NCBI GenBank assembly: GCA_041394945.1
Contig: JAWKHH010000003.1
Span: 124,001 to 188,000 of the forward strand
DNA length: 64,000 bases
Direction of reading: 5' to 3'
Source of the DNA: Bryobacteraceae bacterium
GTDB taxonomy: Bacteria; Acidobacteriota; Terriglobia; Bryobacterales; Bryobacteraceae
Shown here: positions 62,135 through 64,000 of the stretch, in pieces
Layout of the letters: each line of letters opens with the position of its first letter
Numbering within the stretch: the stretch's first letter is position 1
Position numbers and translations under genes: made by a program
The notes under the pieces: generated by a model
What the model was told of the DNA's origin: nothing
The model's database searches: none
The model's input: only the letters and a program-made list of their open reading frames with translations

Positions 62135-63697
62135 AACCCGGCCCGGGTTCGTTTGCGCGAATTTTCCGCCGTCGATCACCGGCTCCCCGTTCACGATCAC
62201 GTATGGAATCCCCTCCGGAAAAGCCACCGGGTGCGCGAAATTGGCTTTATCCCGCACCTTTTCCGGGTCAAACACCACCAGATCGGCGGCTAATCCGAGC
62301 GCGATGCGGCCCCGATCGTACAGTCCAAGCCGGTTCGCCGCGAGCGACGACATCTTCCTCACCGCCGCCTCCCATGAGATCACCTTCCCGTCCCGCACAT
62401 AGTGCGCCAAAATCCGGGGGAACGAACCAAACGCGCGGGGGTGCGCGCCCGTCGCCGACACCGGGGTCGGGGCTGCGTCCGTGCATACGCTCACCCACTC
62501 CGTGCGCAACGCCAAGTGCTTCTGTTCCTCGTTCATACTGCGTGGGTTAACGCTCACCTCGCCCGCCGCCACGAGATCGAAAAACGCCGTCCAGTCGTCC
62601 ACGCCGCGCATCTTCGCGATCTCCGCCACGGACTTGGCTTCGAAACGCTTCTCCCCTCCCGCGCCCACCGACGCCACCAGCACGTTGTCCCAATTCCGAC
62701 CCACGTGACGGTACCAGTTCTCCCAATCGTTGGTCGATTCCACCTCGTCGCGCAACGCGCGCCGCACGGCCGGATCTTTGAGCGTCGCCAAAAACGGCGC
62801 AGCGCCTTTGCCGTAGTGCCGCGGATGCAGAAACGAGCCGAGCCCGATGCCGTTGCGCACGTAGGGATAAATATCGGCGGTGACGTCCTGTCCGCGGTCC
62901 CGCGCGGCCTGGATCAAGTCGACAGACTTCTGCATCAGCGGCCAGTTGTCTTCGCCGGCCGCCTTTAGGTGAAAGATATGCACCGGAACGCCGCCGGCTT
63001 CGCCGATGTGCATGGACTCCTTCACGGCGTCGAGCACGGCGAAGCTCTCGTTGCGCATGTGCGTGAGGTAGATGCCGTTGTAGCGCCCGGCGACCTTGGC
63101 CAACTCGACCAGTTCTTCGGTGGTGGCGTAGGTGCCCGGCGGGTAGATGAGCGCCGTCGAGAGCCCGACCGCGCCATCTTCCATCGCCTCCTCGACGAGC
63201 TTGCGCATCTTGTCGAGTTCGGCCGGCGTGGGCGCGCGGTTCTCGACGCCCATCACGGTCCGCCGCACCTGCGCCGCGCCGACGTTGTGGACGACGTTGA
63301 TGGCGATACCTTTGGCTTCGAGGGTGCGGAAGTAGGGCGAGAAACGCGGCCATCGCTCGCTGGGCGCCACGGATCCGCCTTCGCCCGCGAGCAGGGTCGT
63401 GATGCCCTGGCGCAGCTTGCTCTCGGCGGCCGCGCGGTCAGCGAGGAGCGGCTCGCTCGAGTTGCCCATCATGTCGATGAAGCCGGGGGCGAGGAAGCGC
63501 CCGGAGATATCGATGGCGCGTTTGCCTTGCGACGGCGGGATGCGGCCGATGGCGGCGATACGCCCCTGCGCGATGGCGACATCGGCGCGATACCAGGCGT
63601 TTCCCGACCCGTCGATCACGCGCCCGCCGTGAAGAACAAGATCGTAGGTCTGCGCGCCAAGCGTGGCGGTGACGAGCAGTAGCGGTAGCAGCTTCAT
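62120..63697 (-). CDS. Exported N-acyl-D-amino-acid deacylase-like amidohydrolase lacking the HxH motif
   Basis: The 525-residue protein has a signal peptide (MKLLPLLLVTATLGAQ) and the amidohydrolase/D-aminoacylase layout: LVLHGGRVIDGSGNAWYRAD, LAPGFIDMMGNSSEPLLADR, KLRQGITTLLAGEGGSVAPS, GIYLTHMRNESF, VPVHIFHLKAAG and GLAADLVVFDPEKVRD. In typical members FID is followed by H-x-H, and the TT segment ends in a metal-binding Cys; here they are M-x-N and E-G-G. The other His ligands remain. It may belong to a divergent one-metal subfamily. Its ATG has AATAAT 6 nt upstream. It is 7 nt downstream of the small gene at 63705. Confidence 0.83.
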   Translation of the reverse strand: MKLLPLLLVTATLGAQTYDLVLHGGRVIDGSGNAWYRADVAIAQGRIAAIGRIPPSQGKRAIDISGRFLAPGFIDMMGNSSEPLLADRAAAESKLRQGITTLLAGEGGSVAPSERWPRFSPYFRTLEAKGIAINVVHNVGAAQVRRTVMGVENRAPTPAELDKMRKLVEEAMEDGAVGLSTALIYPPGTYATTEELVELAKVAGRYNGIYLTHMRNESFAVLDAVKESMHIGEAGGVPVHIFHLKAAGEDNWPLMQKSVDLIQAARDRGQDVTADIYPYVRNGIGLGSFLHPRHYGKGAAPFLATLKDPAVRRALRDEVESTNDWENWYRHVGRNWDNVLVASVGAGGEKRFEAKSVAEIAKMRGVDDWTAFFDLVAAGEVSVNPRSMNEEQKHLALRTEWVSVCTDAAPTPVSATGAHPRAFGSFPRILAHYVRDGKVISWEAAVRKMSSLAANRLGLYDRGRIALGLAADLVVFDPEKVRDKANFAHPVAFPEGIPYVIVNGEPVIDGGKFAQTNPGRVLRRR

Positions 63698-63704
63698 TTG
63701 TTGA

Positions 63705-63953
63705 TTATTGCGCGGGCGGCGCGAGGGACGGCGGATCGAGACCGAGCAAGGCGCGCTCGCGGACCACCTCGGGCAGCAGCGCCTCGATCTCGACGGGCGG
63801 CGCGGCCGCCGACTCGATCCGTTCCCGGCAGCGACGCGTGAGGCGCCTCGCCAGAGGCCACTGGCCGAAAGCGTCGTCGTACAGCGCGCGCTCGATAAAG
63901 TCCTTCGAACCGCGCGCCTCGTTGAGCAGTCCCACCGGGTCTTCTTCCGTCAT
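63705..63953 (-). CDS. Small protein of unknown function
   Basis: The 82-residue protein is soluble and charged: MTEEDPVGLLNEARGSKDFI, then EIEALLPEVVRERALLGLDP. No known domain is recognised. Its ATG at 63953 overlaps a TGA of an upstream frame (ATGA), and its stop is 7 nt from the amidohydrolase start, so the three may form one operon. It could be a translated leader gene of that operon. Codon choice is host-like. Confidence 0.6.
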   Translation of the reverse strand: MTEEDPVGLLNEARGSKDFIERALYDDAFGQWPLARRLTRRCRERIESAAAPPVEIEALLPEVVRERALLGLDPPSLAPPAQ

Positions 63954-64000
63954 AGCCAGAACCTCTTTCTGCGTGACCGCAGCAGCCAGATGAAGAACGG
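63950..64000 (-). CDS. 3' end of a gene entering from the right edge
   Basis: The minus frame from 64000 reads PFFIWLLRSRRKRFWL and stops at TGA 63950-63952, which overlaps the next ATG (ATGA). The residues look like the cytoplasmic end of a membrane helix. Only 16 codons are visible, so identity is open. Confidence 0.45.
   Translation of the reverse strand, partial: PFFIWLLRSRRKRFWL

Overview
The window looks like a chromosomal segment of a high-GC, Gram-negative acidobacterium of the Solibacter/Bryobacter (Bryobacterales) type. The evidence is family content: a protein with the TIGR03437 'Solibacter C-terminal' domain architecture, a DUF1549/DUF1553 plus DUF1501 pair, several Tat-exported Gfo/Idh/MocA oxidoreductases, a PQQ dehydrogenase with an inserted cytochrome c domain, a CRTAC1/UnbV protein, a YVTN-propeller phosphoesterase, and LolA, RlpA and a secretin, which imply an outer membrane. 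Genes are dense, many overlap by ATGA or TAATG, and no rRNA, tRNA, CRISPR array or insertion sequence was recognised.

Layout. 1-5 kb (minus): a coupled string of histidine kinase, lipoprotein propeller, bshA (bacillithiol synthesis) and a truncated AtoE-like transporter, then an exported methyltransferase. 5-8.6 kb (plus): thiD, lolA, a PilC/GspF protein and an alpha/beta hydrolase. 8.6-18.9 kb: a dead AAA/DUF4143 ATPase, rtcB with an RbfA-like partner, two metallophosphoesterases, a PfkB kinase, a GT39-like membrane protein, a TIGR03437 protein and a lower-GC HEPN-like gene with a frameshift. 19-24.7 kb: PQQ dehydrogenase and Gfo/Idh gene diverging from a palindrome, then pepA and smpB. 24.8-32.9 kb (plus): secretin with cohesin domain and two pseudopilins, then an OmpA/BON protein, a repetitive coiled-coil protein and a J-domain protein. 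33-36.3 kb (minus): zwf-opcA-pgl, the oxidative pentose phosphate entry. 36.3-38.5 kb: a receiver-like protein and a sodium:solute symporter.

38.5-41.7 kb is the clearest accessory segment: lower GC, a near-consensus promoter followed by hairpins, a 2-TM protein overlapping a MerR-like/multi-GAF sensor, and a decayed ribbon-helix-helix antitoxin at its far edge. This two-gene unit is the best candidate for an undescribed (possibly conflict/defence-type) system. 41.7-52.4 kb holds export-oriented catabolic genes (Gfo/Idh, PPC, DUF1553, DUF1501, DUF5009, TIM-barrel epimerase) and a MATE pump. 53-56.7 kb (minus) has a receiver-less sigma-54 activator, a degenerate REC/GGDEF protein, a glycosyltransferase and RlpA. 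56.9-57.2 kb is a compact unit of strong promoter, 31-residue lysine-rich protein and intrinsic terminator. 57.2-64 kb ends with large exported proteins and a D-aminoacylase relative.

A recurrent regulatory pattern is visible: several genes that lack a Shine-Dalgarno site have a TANNNT hexamer ending 6 or 7 nt before the start codon, as expected for leaderless mRNAs.
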